A stretch of 33,250 nt of DNA from positions 1 through 33,250 of the forward strand of contig CAMYLV010000032.1 in assembly GCA_947259495.1 (NCBI GenBank). Reading direction: 5' to 3'. This DNA is from an uncultured Desulfobacterales bacterium. Lineage in GTDB: Bacteria; Desulfobacterota; Desulfobacteria; Desulfobacterales; JAHEIW01. The notes under the pieces are model-generated. The model was not told the origin of the DNA and did not search any database. It worked only from the letters and a program-made list of their open reading frames with translations. Below, piece after piece: positions 1 to 8,419 of this stretch; within the stretch, counting starts at the first letter, position 1, and each line of letters starts with the position of its first letter. The translations under genes and the position numbers were made by a program.

Positions 1-4
1 CATT

Positions 5-691
5 ATGAGCATTAATGTCGTTGAAAGGGTAGATGATTTCGTCAAAGTACAGAATATTCTGGTCAGTGTTTCCGACAAACGCGGACTTGAACAGTTTATT
101 CCGAATCTGATTGAGATAAATCCGCAAATTCAAATTTTTTCAACCGGTGGAACCTATGGACGCCTCCGCGAAATTCTGGGAGATTCGGATGCGAGCCGCT
201 TAATGCAGGTCTCAGACTATACCGGTCAGCCCGAGACCCAGGGCGGCCTGGTCAAAACCCTGGATTTTAAAATTTACCTGGGACTCCTCACCGAGACTTA
301 CAACGATGCGCACCAAGGTGACCTAAGTCGTACGGGCAGCGTGCCCATCGATATGGTAGTCGTCAATTTATATCCCTTCAAAGAGACGATATCACAGCCG
401 GATGTCTCTGTGGAACAGGCCAGAGGCAATATTGATATCGGTGGGCCTTGCATGATTCGGGCCTCTGCTAAAAATTACATCCGGGTTGCATCCGTAGTTG
501 ATCCTGCTGATTACGATAAGATTCTGTCGGTACTCAAAGCAAACCAGGCCTCAACAGACCTGGATCTTCGTTTCCAGCTGGCGCGCAAAGCGTTTGAGCA
601 CACGGCCGTCTATGATCGCACTATTGCCGATTTTCTGGTTTCAAAACAGATCGATGATGTCAAAACATGTTATGACCTGAACCTTGCATGA
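5..691 (+). CDS. purH: IMP cyclohydrolase, stand-alone N-terminal half of PurH
   Basis: This 228-residue protein matches the methylglyoxal-synthase-like IMP cyclohydrolase domain of PurH, which closes FAICAR to IMP in the last step of purine synthesis in the cytosol. Family landmarks are SVSDK at residues 21-25, STGGT at 46-50 and VVVNLYPF at 118-125. The usual PurH protein is bifunctional and about 520 residues long. Here the chain stops after the cyclohydrolase domain, and the transformylase is a separate gene 86 bases downstream, so the two are probably co-transcribed. The normally conserved KTLHPxxHGG segment reads KTLDFKIYLG at 84-93, so the conserved His-Pro and His-Gly-Gly are lost. 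The ATG at position 5 fits the domain start, but the window edge hides its ribosome binding site. The family call is firm. Full activity with the altered motif is uncertain. Confidence 0.85.
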   Translation: MSINVVERVDDFVKVQNILVSVSDKRGLEQFIPNLIEINPQIQIFSTGGTYGRLREILGDSDASRLMQVSDYTGQPETQGGLVKTLDFKIYLGLLTETYNDAHQGDLSRTGSVPIDMVVVNLYPFKETISQPDVSVEQARGNIDIGGPCMIRASAKNYIRVASVVDPADYDKILSVLKANQASTDLDLRFQLARKAFEHTAVYDRTIADFLVSKQIDDVKTCYDLNLA

Positions 692-776
692 AAATTAATA
701 CGAAATTAATGTTGTATTTTATGAAGTACATTAATCAAACCCTTCAGGTGTCAATTGGAAAATAAGGAGTGATACC

Positions 777-2027
777 ATGGCTGAAGATCTCAAAAAGATG
801 TATCGAACCGTGATGGATGACCATTTTCCGCCCCAGATGGAAATCAGTTTTATCGAAACCGACATACGCCAGACCCTTTTTTATGAGAAAGTGGTCTGGG
901 TTGTCGATGATGTTCAGAGAGGCCTCCGGTACGGAGAGAATCCCGGCCAGGAAGCGGCCCTCTATAAGCTGGTCAACGGTAATCTGGTGCTGGGGGAAAC
1001 CGAAACCATTCAGCCCGGACAATTTCTGGCATCCGATATTGAGCTGCTACAATCCGGGAAACACCCGGGCAAGACAAATTTGACCGATGCAGATAATTCT
1101 CTCAACATTTTGCGCTATTTTACGGACAAACCCACCGTGGTCATCGTCAAACACAATAATCCCTGTGGTGTAGCCCGGGCCGGCACCCTGGTTGATGCAT
1201 ATGTCCAAGCCAATATGGCCGACAGGGTTGCCGCCTTCGGGGGCTGTATCGCCGTGAACCGGCCGGTAGACAAGGCGACTGCTGAGGCCATCACCCAGCA
1301 ATATGCCGAAGTCGTGGTCGCGCCTGATTTTGAGCAGGGCGTGATGGATGTCTTTTCCCAAAAACCCAATCTGCGGGTGATTAAAATCGGCAATATCGAA
1401 CGCCTGCAAACATTTGTGGGGCAAAGATGCGTTGAATTTAAAAGCCTGATCGATGGCGGCATTATCGCCCAGTGGTCGTTCAAGCCGACCACCCGTTCAA
1501 AGGAAGACCTCAAACTGGCCGAGTGTGAGTACAAAGGTCAGCATTTCAAAATCAATCGCGAGCCCACCGATAAAGAATATGATGATCTGATTTTTGGCTG
1601 GCTGGTGGAGTCCGGGATCACCTCCAATTCGGTCATCTACGTAAAAGATGAGGTAACAGTGGGTATCGGGACCGGTGAACAGGATCGGGTGGGGGTTGCC
1701 GAAATCGCCAGAGATAAAGCCTATCGCAAGCTTGCCGACCGGTATTGTTTTGAAACACACGGCACGCCCTACAATGAATTGACCGATTCTGAAAAAAAAG
1801 CTGCAATTGACGACCAGGTAGCTGCTGAAAAAGGTGGGCTCATCGGTGCTGCCATGGTGAGTGATGCTTTTTTCCCGTTTAGAGACGGGGTGGATGTGGG
1901 TATCCGCGAGGGGATTTCAGCGGTTATTCAACCCGGGGGCTCTGGAAACGACTATCAGTCCATCGAGGCATGCAACGAAGCCGGTGCGACCATGGTGTAT
2001 ACGGGGCAGCGCAGCTTCAAGCATTAG
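777..2027 (+). CDS. purH: AICAR transformylase (phosphoribosylaminoimidazolecarboxamide formyltransferase), stand-alone
   Basis: This 416-residue protein is the AICAR formyltransferase half of PurH. It formylates AICAR with 10-formyl-tetrahydrofolate, supplying FAICAR to the cyclohydrolase encoded just upstream. Diagnostic motifs are RYGENPGQ at residues 51-58 (usual form RYGENPHQ) and KHNNPCG at 125-131, which carries the catalytic Lys-His pair. The end, GQRSFKH, is the normal PurH C-terminus. An AAGGAG ribosome site lies correctly before the ATG at 777. The chain is longer than the roughly 330-residue transformylase domain of a fused PurH, with extra N-terminal sequence ahead of the RYGENPGQ motif. 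The stop codon TAG at 2025-2027 is also the outer end of a palindromic element. Identity is secure, and the split from the cyclohydrolase is direct observation. Confidence 0.93.
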   Translation: MAEDLKKMYRTVMDDHFPPQMEISFIETDIRQTLFYEKVVWVVDDVQRGLRYGENPGQEAALYKLVNGNLVLGETETIQPGQFLASDIELLQSGKHPGKTNLTDADNSLNILRYFTDKPTVVIVKHNNPCGVARAGTLVDAYVQANMADRVAAFGGCIAVNRPVDKATAEAITQQYAEVVVAPDFEQGVMDVFSQKPNLRVIKIGNIERLQTFVGQRCVEFKSLIDGGIIAQWSFKPTTRSKEDLKLAECEYKGQHFKINREPTDKEYDDLIFGWLVESGITSNSVIYVKDEVTVGIGTGEQDRVGVAEIARDKAYRKLADRYCFETHGTPYNELTDSEKKAAIDDQVAAEKGGLIGAAMVSDAFFPFRDGVDVGIREGISAVIQPGGSGNDYQSIEACNEAGATMVYTGQRSFKH

Positions 2028-2168
2028 TTGCACCCCTAAATGGACCTTTTTCCGGTGACCTGTGTTCTCCGCGGGTTTTAGCCCTCGACGTACTCAAAGT
2101 ATGCCGAGGGCTAAAACCCTTGTGCGGCCTTGCTCATCGAAAAAACTTCTCATTTATGGGCGCAACTA
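2025..2168. repeat. Palindromic element A between purH and ltaE
   Basis: The 144-base interval is an imperfect palindrome. The outer arms, 2025-2042 and 2151-2168, match at 16 of 18 positions as inverted repeats. The centre is a very strong hairpin: arms 2073-2087 and 2105-2119 are perfect 15-base complements, and the stem continues almost to a three-base loop at 2095-2097. There is no T tract, so it is not a standard intrinsic terminator, although it lies between two convergent genes and could end or protect both transcripts. It looks like a REP- or MITE-type intergenic repeat. Confidence 0.7.
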
Positions 2169-2251
2169 AATTTTTAATAAGTTTCGAACCCGGCCTGGTC
2201 AATTTTCTCTCATTGGCCGTTTGCCGTAAGCCCTGCGCCTTGTGCCGTATC

Positions 2252-3286
2252 TTATTTCATCACCTTTGAAATAACATCCAGGGCCCAATCGATATCTTCG
2301 GATGTAATATGGTAATGGGTGACGGCTCTTATCCTTTGCGGCCCCAGCGGCAGCATGCGGACGCCGGCGGCATCGATTCGCTGCACAAATTTCTGCGGGG
2401 TCATGTCCTCACGCTTGACTTCAAAATAGATGATATTGGTGTGTATCTGGTCGGGGTCAACGATCAGCCCTGGAATCTGCGCCAGGCCCACGGCCAACTG
2501 TTTAGCATTGGTGTGATCTTCGGCCAGCCGTTCCACCATTTCATTGAGGGAGACGATTCCAGCGGCGGCCAAAACCCCGGCCTGACGCATCCCGCCGCCA
2601 AGCACTTTACGTGCGCGCCGGGCCTCATTTATAAAATCCTTGTTACCACAGATCACAGATCCTACTGGAGCCGCTAAACCTTTACTCAAGCAGAAAGAAA
2701 CGGAATCGGCTTCGGCAGCCAAATCCTTGGCCGCCATGCCCAGGGCGACGGCGGCGTTAAAAAAACGGGCGCCATCAACGTGGATTTTTAATTTATGCTG
2801 CCGCGCAATTTTGCTCGCGGCCGCCATGTAATCTGCATCCAGCGGGTAACCGCTGCAGCCATTATGGGTATTTTCCAAAATGATAAGCCGGGTTCGCGGA
2901 AAGTGTATATCGTCGCCACGAATGGCAAATTTGATATCCTCAAGATCAAGCCTGCCATCTGGCTGATTGGGTATGGTCCAGGGATGAATGCCGGCTAAAG
3001 CAGCTGATCCGCCCTGTTCAGCCCGAAATGTATGTGCCTGACTTCCCAGGATAATCTCGTCACCCCGGCCGCAGTGCGCCAGCAGACTCACCAGGTTGCC
3101 CATGGTGCCACTGGCGACAAACAGGCCCGCTTCTTTCCCCAATCGATCTGCGGCCATCTCCTCCAAATGATTAACAGTTGGATCCTCGCCGAACACGTCG
3201 TCACCCACCTCGGCTTCGGCCATTGCCCGGCGCATGGCCGCTGTCGGTTTGGTCAGGGTGTCAGATCGCAAGTCAACAATTCGCAT
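2252..3286 (-). CDS. ltaE: Low-specificity L-threonine aldolase
   Basis: This 344-residue PLP enzyme of the beta-eliminating lyase/threonine aldolase family cleaves L-threonine or L-allo-threonine to glycine and acetaldehyde in the cytosol. It begins with the family signature [12 protein letters not shown] (residues 4-15), followed by [11 protein letters not shown] (27-37). The PLP-binding lysine is K202 in SFCLSKGL, and His85 in SQAHTF is the usual residue near the cofactor. Length is normal for the family. The start has a good AAGGAG site about seven bases upstream. It is a single gene transcribed against purH, with palindromic element A between the two ends. Substrate preference (L, L-allo or both) cannot be read from the sequence. 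Confidence 0.92.
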   Translation of the reverse strand: MRIVDLRSDTLTKPTAAMRRAMAEAEVGDDVFGEDPTVNHLEEMAADRLGKEAGLFVASGTMGNLVSLLAHCGRGDEIILGSQAHTFRAEQGGSAALAGIHPWTIPNQPDGRLDLEDIKFAIRGDDIHFPRTRLIILENTHNGCSGYPLDADYMAAASKIARQHKLKIHVDGARFFNAAVALGMAAKDLAAEADSVSFCLSKGLAAPVGSVICGNKDFINEARRARKVLGGGMRQAGVLAAAGIVSLNEMVERLAEDHTNAKQLAVGLAQIPGLIVDPDQIHTNIIYFEVKREDMTPQKFVQRIDAAGVRMLPLGPQRIRAVTHYHITSEDIDWALDVISKVMK

Positions 3287-3539
3287 GCTAGTTCTCCTTT
3301 TGAAATGGCTTCCAGAGAATATATTAAGTTAATCGGGCTTGATACATTTGACGCAACGAACCTAACTGATATCTGAAATCGAAATCGCCTTCAAGAATTA
3401 TTGCTTTAAATTGTCTATATTTTTATGGCATTTTCTTGACTAAGCAACGGCGTTAAAGGTAAATACATTATTAATTTCTTAACTGCAATCGCGATTAATC
3501 ATGTATGTGCTCTGATGATAATACTAGAGGAGATTGATT

Positions 3540-5495
3540 ATGACAGAATTGTTGTGGGAACCTTCTGAGAAGCAAATTAAAGAATCGAATATGTTTCGTT
3601 TCATGACCTTTATAAACGAAACCTATCATCAAAATTTTAAAGAATACGCCCCCCTTTACGACTGGTCGGTTGAGAATATTTCTGAATTCTGGGCGGCTTT
3701 CTGGGATTTTGCCGAGATCATTCACTCCAAACCCTATGATCAGGTCATCGATGATGCCACAAAAATGCCGGGAGCCAGCTGGTTTGCGGGTGCCAAGCTC
3801 AATTTCGCCGAAAATCTGCTTCGCTACCGGGATGACCGGGTGGCGTTGATTTTTAAAGGAGAAGACCAGCCCTCAATTCGGATGACGTATGCCCGGCTTT
3901 ATGATGAAGTGGCGCGCTTGGCCAAATCATTGAAGGAGCTGGGGATTCAGCCGGGCGACCGGGTGGTGGGATTCATGCCCAATATGCCTGAATCCATTAT
4001 TGCGATGCTGGCGGCCGCCAGCATGGGCGCCACCTGGTCATCCTGCTCGCCGGACTTCGGCATCAAAGGTGTGCTCGATCGATTTGGACAGATCAAGCCC
4101 AGAGTCCTTTTCACCGCCAACGGGTATTCCTTTAAGGGTAAAAAATTGGATTCTTTAGAACGCATTGCAAATATTCTCAAAGAATTGCCGTCAATTGAGA
4201 AAGTCGTCGTCGTGCCCTACACCGAGCAGAAAGCGGATATCAGCGCAATTGCCAATGCCGTTCATTATCAGGATTTCCGATCATCAGAATCCGGTCTGGA
4301 GATAGAATTTGAACAGCTTCCTTTCGGGCATCCGCTTTATATCATGTACTCATCTGGAACCACCGGTTTGCCCAAATGTATGGTGCAAAGTGCCGGAGGT
4401 ATTCTGGTGCATCAGTTAAAGGAACATATACTGCACACCGATTTAAAACGTGAGGACACCCTTTTTTATTTTACCACCTGTGGCTGGATGATGTGGAATT
4501 GGCTGACCTGTGCATTGGGGGTTGGGGCGACCCTGGTTCTGTTTGACGGTAATCCGTTTCACCCGCATCCTGGGGCGCTCTGGGAGATGGCCCAGGATGA
4601 AAAAATAACGGTATTTGGAACCAGTGCGGGGTACATTGCAGCGCTGCTAAATGCAGGCGTCAAACCCGGTAAGACATATGACTTAACGCCGTTACGCGCT
4701 GTTCTTTCCACCGGCTCCCCGCTGTCAATCGAAGGGTTCGAGTTTATTTATCAGGAAGTCAAGGCCGATTTACAGCTGGCATCCATTTCCGGCGGAACGG
4801 ATCTAAACGGCTGTTTTGCGCTCGGTAACCCCATGCTTCCGGTTTACGCCGGTGAGCTTCAGTGCCGCGGCTTGGCGATGGATGTGCGGGCATTTGATGA
4901 ACTGGGCAACGAGCTGATCGATGAGCAGGGCGAGCTGGTCTGCTGTAAGCCCTTTCCGTCGATGCCCATCTATTTCTGGGAAGATCCGGACGGCAGCAAA
5001 TACCACAACGCTTATTTTGATGTGTTTCCCAATATCTGGCGCCATGGCGACTTTGTTACTGTTACCCGGCGCGGCGGCGTTGTAATGCTCGGCAGATCGG
5101 ATGCGACGCTTAACCCCGGCGGGGTTCGCATCGGCACGGCTGAAATTTATCGACAGCTGGAGCAAATGCCGGAAATCGCCGACAGTGTTGTGGTCGGGCA
5201 AGATTGGAAAAATGATGTCCGGGTAATCCTCTTTGTCAAGTTGGACGAAGGTGTCGAACTCACGGATGCGTTAAAAGACAAAATCCGGCAAACCATCCGC
5301 ATCAATGCGTCTCCACGGCATGTGCCCGCCAAGATTCTCAGGGTGCCGGATGTTCCATATACGCTTAACATGAAAAAGGTGGAACTGGCGGTTAAAAAAG
5401 TGATCCAGGGCCAGGAGGTGCTCAACAAAGATGCCCTGAGTAATCCGCAGGCACTGGATTATTATGCGAATATCAAAGAGCTTCAGGAAAATTGA
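3540..5495 (+). CDS. aacS: Acetoacetate-CoA ligase (acetoacetyl-CoA synthetase)
   Basis: This 651-residue member of the ANL (AMP-forming acyl-CoA synthetase) family activates acetoacetate with ATP and CoA to acetoacetyl-CoA. It carries the acetyl-CoA-synthetase-like N-terminal region (ASWFAGAKLNFAENLL), the P-loop-like SSGTTGLPK at residues 271-279, and the C-terminal NMKKVELAVKK segment bearing the catalytic lysine. The spacing and the TTCGWMMWNW segment favour acetoacetate over acetate as substrate. I chose the ATG at 3540 because AGAGGAG lies seven bases upstream; an in-frame TTG at 3534 is closer than normal to that site. The stop overlaps an in-frame TTG of the trmO frame, but trmO has its own start, so the two are adjacent and probably co-transcribed. 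Role: ketone-body or short-chain fatty-acid use. Confidence 0.88.
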   Translation: MTELLWEPSEKQIKESNMFRFMTFINETYHQNFKEYAPLYDWSVENISEFWAAFWDFAEIIHSKPYDQVIDDATKMPGASWFAGAKLNFAENLLRYRDDRVALIFKGEDQPSIRMTYARLYDEVARLAKSLKELGIQPGDRVVGFMPNMPESIIAMLAAASMGATWSSCSPDFGIKGVLDRFGQIKPRVLFTANGYSFKGKKLDSLERIANILKELPSIEKVVVVPYTEQKADISAIANAVHYQDFRSSESGLEIEFEQLPFGHPLYIMYSSGTTGLPKCMVQSAGGILVHQLKEHILHTDLKREDTLFYFTTCGWMMWNWLTCALGVGATLVLFDGNPFHPHPGALWEMAQDEKITVFGTSAGYIAALLNAGVKPGKTYDLTPLRAVLSTGSPLSIEGFEFIYQEVKADLQLASISGGTDLNGCFALGNPMLPVYAGELQCRGLAMDVRAFDELGNELIDEQGELVCCKPFPSMPIYFWEDPDGSKYHNAYFDVFPNIWRHGDFVTVTRRGGVVMLGRSDATLNPGGVRIGTAEIYRQLEQMPEIADSVVVGQDWKNDVRVILFVKLDEGVELTDALKDKIRQTIRINASPRHVPAKILRVPDVPYTLNMKKVELAVKKVIQGQEVLNKDALSNPQALDYYANIKELQEN

Positions 5496-5509
5496 TCCGG
5501 AGGGATACC

Positions 5510-5920
5510 ATGCCGGAAACCTATCAGATATTTCCTGTGGGTGTGGTTCATAAAATTGAAGAAGCGACCTGGATAGAAATCTTCGAACCCTATGCCGATG
5601 CGCTTCTGGGGCTGAAGGGCTTTTCCCATATCCTGGTATTTTTTTGGTTTCATGAAAACGATACCGCCGACCGGCGTAAAACCCTGAGAGTGCATCCCCG
5701 TAAAGATCAGAAAAATCCCCTGACCGGCGTTTTTGGAACCCATTCCCCCTTGCGGCCCAACCTGATCGGACTGACGCTATGTAAGATAAAATCAATCAGG
5801 GGCCGGCGTATTCAAATTGAAGATATTGATGCTTTTGACGGAACGCCGGTTATTGATATAAAGTGTTATATCCCAGGTTCTCCGGCTGAATCGGATATAC
5901 GACTTCCCGATTGGGTGTAA
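5510..5920 (+). CDS. trmO: tRNA N6-threonylcarbamoyladenosine(37) methyltransferase TrmO-like
   Basis: This 136-residue single-domain protein of the TsaA/TrmO (UPF0066) beta-barrel methyltransferase family uses SAM to methylate t6A37 in tRNA in characterised members. The signature is GVFGTHSPLRPN at residues 73-84 (usual form GVFATRSPxRPN), with DGTPVIDIK at 110-118. The ATG at 5510 follows a CCGGAGGG site by about five bases. A TTG at 5492 in the same frame would overlap the stop of the upstream ligase but has no ribosome site. It is shorter than E. coli TrmO, which has an extra C-terminal domain, but matches many compact family members. The T-H in place of the usual T-R within the signature is a small deviation. 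Family is firm, exact substrate inferred. Confidence 0.82.
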   Translation: MPETYQIFPVGVVHKIEEATWIEIFEPYADALLGLKGFSHILVFFWFHENDTADRRKTLRVHPRKDQKNPLTGVFGTHSPLRPNLIGLTLCKIKSIRGRRIQIEDIDAFDGTPVIDIKCYIPGSPAESDIRLPDWV

Positions 5921-5975
5921 GCATTCAGATAATCAATGTTTATCAAAAAACTTAGAATATCGCCGATTAAATACA

Positions 5976-6066
5976 GGAGTAATGGAGTGTTGGAGTAATG
6001 GATAAGAACGATTGACGTTTCAAATATTCTAACAATACTCCATTTCTCCTTTACTCCATCACTCCA
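5976..6066. repeat. Palindromic repeat C, copy 1 (GGAGTAATGGAGT family)
   Basis: The left arm (5976-6001) is a short run of GGAGTAATG-like units. The right arm (6037-6066) is its inverted counterpart, with about six differences over 28 bases. The arms flank roughly 35 AT-rich bases. A second member sits at 26372-26459. The copy lies in the 227-base gap between trmO and recD2, where I see no gene. Function unknown; likely a dispersed intergenic repeat. Confidence 0.65.
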
Positions 6067-6147
6067 AAGCGAAGCTTATACGCAAACGTTTTGGTAGGAC
6101 GTATTTTCCTCCTATTTTAAACAGCAACCCGAAAGTGGACGATATTA

Positions 6148-8337
6148 ATGCTTACCGATCTATCCGGCCGGATCGAAAGAATCACCTTCACCAACGAAGA
6201 AAACGGCTTTACGATTGCCAAGGTTAAGGTTCAGGGAAAGCTGGATCTGGTCACGGTTGTCGGTAATTTGATGGCGCCGATGCCCGGTGAAATTCTCGAC
6301 ATGCGGGGTGAGTGGGCTATCCACCCCAAATTTGGTGAGCAGTTTAAGGTTGTCCAGTTTAAAACCAAAGTTCCGGCAACGGCCCATGGCATTAAAAAAT
6401 ATTTAGGTTCGGGCCTGATCAAGGGATTGGGCCCGGTGATGGCCGCGCGCATCGTCGAACGCTTTGGCGAAAAAACTTTGGATATTATTGAAAATCAGGT
6501 CGGCCGTCTGGCCGGTGTCAAAGGCATCGGCCAGAAAAGCATTGCCAATATCGCCAAAGCCTGGGAGGCGCAGAAGGAAATTCGCGATGTGATGATTTTT
6601 TTGCAAAGCCACGGCGTCAGCGCTGCCTATGCGACCAAAATATTTAAGCGCTACGGGGATCGCTCGGTTGCGGTGGTCAAACAAAACCCCTATCGTCTGG
6701 CGACCGATATTTTTGGGATCGGATTTCTAAAAGCCGACCATATTGCAAAAGAACTCGGATTTTCAAATGACGCCAGGGTAAGGGTTGAAGCCGGGGTTGT
6801 TTACACACTGCATCAGCTTTCAGAAGATGGACATGTATTTTACCCTTATGAGCCGCTGATCGAGCGTTGCCGTGATATCCTGGGTGTTGGACGAGAGCCT
6901 ATCGTCGGCGCAATTGGCAACCTGAATGCAGACAAACTGATCATTATCGAAGATATTAATAAAGATATTGAAGACTCCAAAGAAAACAACAAGGCCGTTT
7001 ATCTGACCCGATTGCATCAGTGTGAAACCGGCATTGCAAACCGATTGAAAGCATTGCTGTCCACACCCAAATCGATGCGACAGGTTGATGTGGAGCGGGC
7101 TATTCAATGGGTCCAGCAGCAACTTTCTTTTCAGCCGGCCGAAAATCAGAAAGATGCCATTCGATATGCCCTTGAAAATAAAGTTCTGGTCATCACGGGG
7201 GGGCCGGGTACCGGAAAGACCACCATCATTAAGGCGATTCTAAAAATATTGTCACAAATGAAGATCAATATCATGCTGGCCGCACCCACCGGCAGGGCTG
7301 CTAAACGCATGAGTGAAATGACCGGCCACGAAGCTAAAACCATCCACCGCCTGCTCGAATACAGCATCCATAAACTCGGGTTTCAAAGAAATGAAAAAAA
7401 CCCGCTCGATTGCGATGTGCTGATTGTTGATGAAACCTCCATGATCGATACGGTTTTGATGTACCACCTCCTCAAAGCGGTCCCTGCAACCGCCAGCTGT
7501 ATTTTTGTGGGTGATGTCAATCAGCTGCCATCGGTCGGTGCCGGCAATGTACTGAACGATCTGATCGCATCCGGTGCTGTTGCGGTTATCGAATTGACCG
7601 AAATATTCCGCCAGGCCAAAGCCAGCCGCATCATTGTCAATGCTCATAAGATCAATGCAGGCGAGCTGCCGGTTTTAAGGCAATCTGAAATTTCCGATCC
7701 CCAAAATGATTTTTATTTTATTGAGCAGGATGACCCTGAAAAGGTTTTAGAAATTATTTTGGAACTGGCATACAGACGAATTTCTCACCGTTTTGGCTTC
7801 GATGCCATAGATGATATTCAGGTGCTGACACCGATGCACAAAGGGATTGTCGGGGCGGTCAATCTCAACAATCGGCTGCAGTCCGCATTAAATCCCGGAA
7901 ACGGCGGTATTGTTCGCGGAGACCGTACCTTTCGCGTCAACGATAAAGTCATGCAGATCCGCAACAACTATGACAAGGAGGTCTTTAACGGGGATATTGG
8001 ACGCATCACCGCCATTCAAGCTGAAGAACGCCGACTAACGACCCGCTTTGATCACCGTGATGTCGTCTATGAGTTTAGTGAACTGGATGAAATGGTGCTG
8101 GCGTATGCGGTTTCCGTCCATAAATCACAGGGGTCGGAATATCCGGTCGTAATCTTACCGATTCTGACCCAGCACTATATCCTGCTGCAGCGCAATTTGA
8201 TTTACACGGCCGTCACCCGCGGCCGCAATCTGGTGGTCATGGTGGGCAGCCGAAGGGCGCTGGCCATCGGCGTTAACAACAACCAGACCCAGCAACGATT
8301 TGCCCGTCTGCGCTATCGACTGGGATGGCAACCTTAG
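6148..8337 (+). CDS. recD2: RecD2-type 5'-3' DNA helicase (SF1B)
   Basis: This 729-residue superfamily 1B helicase is of the RecD2/YrrC kind, a RecD relative that acts without RecBC. The N-terminal OB-like region (MLTDLSGRIERITFTNEENG) and helix-hairpin-helix repeats (about residues 85-215, with GIGQKSIANIAKAW and GIGFLKADHIAKELG) precede the motor. Walker A is GGPGTGKTT at 351-359, Walker B is VDET at 427-430, motif III is GDVNQLPSVGAGN, and motif VI is AVSVHKSQGSEYPVV near the C-terminus. Length is as expected. The start is supported by the conserved N-terminus; the ribosome site is weak. Family members unwind DNA in repair and stress responses. No partner nuclease is encoded nearby, consistent with the stand-alone RecD2 class. 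Confidence 0.93.
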   Translation: MLTDLSGRIERITFTNEENGFTIAKVKVQGKLDLVTVVGNLMAPMPGEILDMRGEWAIHPKFGEQFKVVQFKTKVPATAHGIKKYLGSGLIKGLGPVMAARIVERFGEKTLDIIENQVGRLAGVKGIGQKSIANIAKAWEAQKEIRDVMIFLQSHGVSAAYATKIFKRYGDRSVAVVKQNPYRLATDIFGIGFLKADHIAKELGFSNDARVRVEAGVVYTLHQLSEDGHVFYPYEPLIERCRDILGVGREPIVGAIGNLNADKLIIIEDINKDIEDSKENNKAVYLTRLHQCETGIANRLKALLSTPKSMRQVDVERAIQWVQQQLSFQPAENQKDAIRYALENKVLVITGGPGTGKTTIIKAILKILSQMKINIMLAAPTGRAAKRMSEMTGHEAKTIHRLLEYSIHKLGFQRNEKNPLDCDVLIVDETSMIDTVLMYHLLKAVPATASCIFVGDVNQLPSVGAGNVLNDLIASGAVAVIELTEIFRQAKASRIIVNAHKINAGELPVLRQSEISDPQNDFYFIEQDDPEKVLEIILELAYRRISHRFGFDAIDDIQVLTPMHKGIVGAVNLNNRLQSALNPGNGGIVRGDRTFRVNDKVMQIRNNYDKEVFNGDIGRITAIQAEERRLTTRFDHRDVVYEFSELDEMVLAYAVSVHKSQGSEYPVVILPILTQHYILLQRNLIYTAVTRGRNLVVMVGSRRALAIGVNNNQTQQRFARLRYRLGWQP

Positions 8338-8419
8338 CATCAAAATAGAGATAAAGAAAATAATTTACTATAGGCCCAGTTTTTAATTTGGTTGATAGCT
8401 TCGACGAAAGGAGGAAAAC

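Noticed and set aside
1047-1424. Open frames antisense to the AICAR transformylase gene
   Set aside because: They are shadows of a strongly conserved gene, with no ribosome sites or family motifs. The same applies to the other antisense frames in the window.
2073-2119. Intrinsic terminator for purH
   Set aside because: The hairpin is strong, but no T tract follows on either strand. It is recorded as part of a palindromic element instead.
3436-3465. Promoter TTGACT with a TAAATA-like -10 before aacS
   Set aside because: The -10 match is poor and the spacing is 18, so it is not strong enough to list.
5271-5795. Minus-strand frame across the aacS-trmO junction
   Set aside because: Both plus-strand genes are clearly conserved, and the antisense translation shows no domain.
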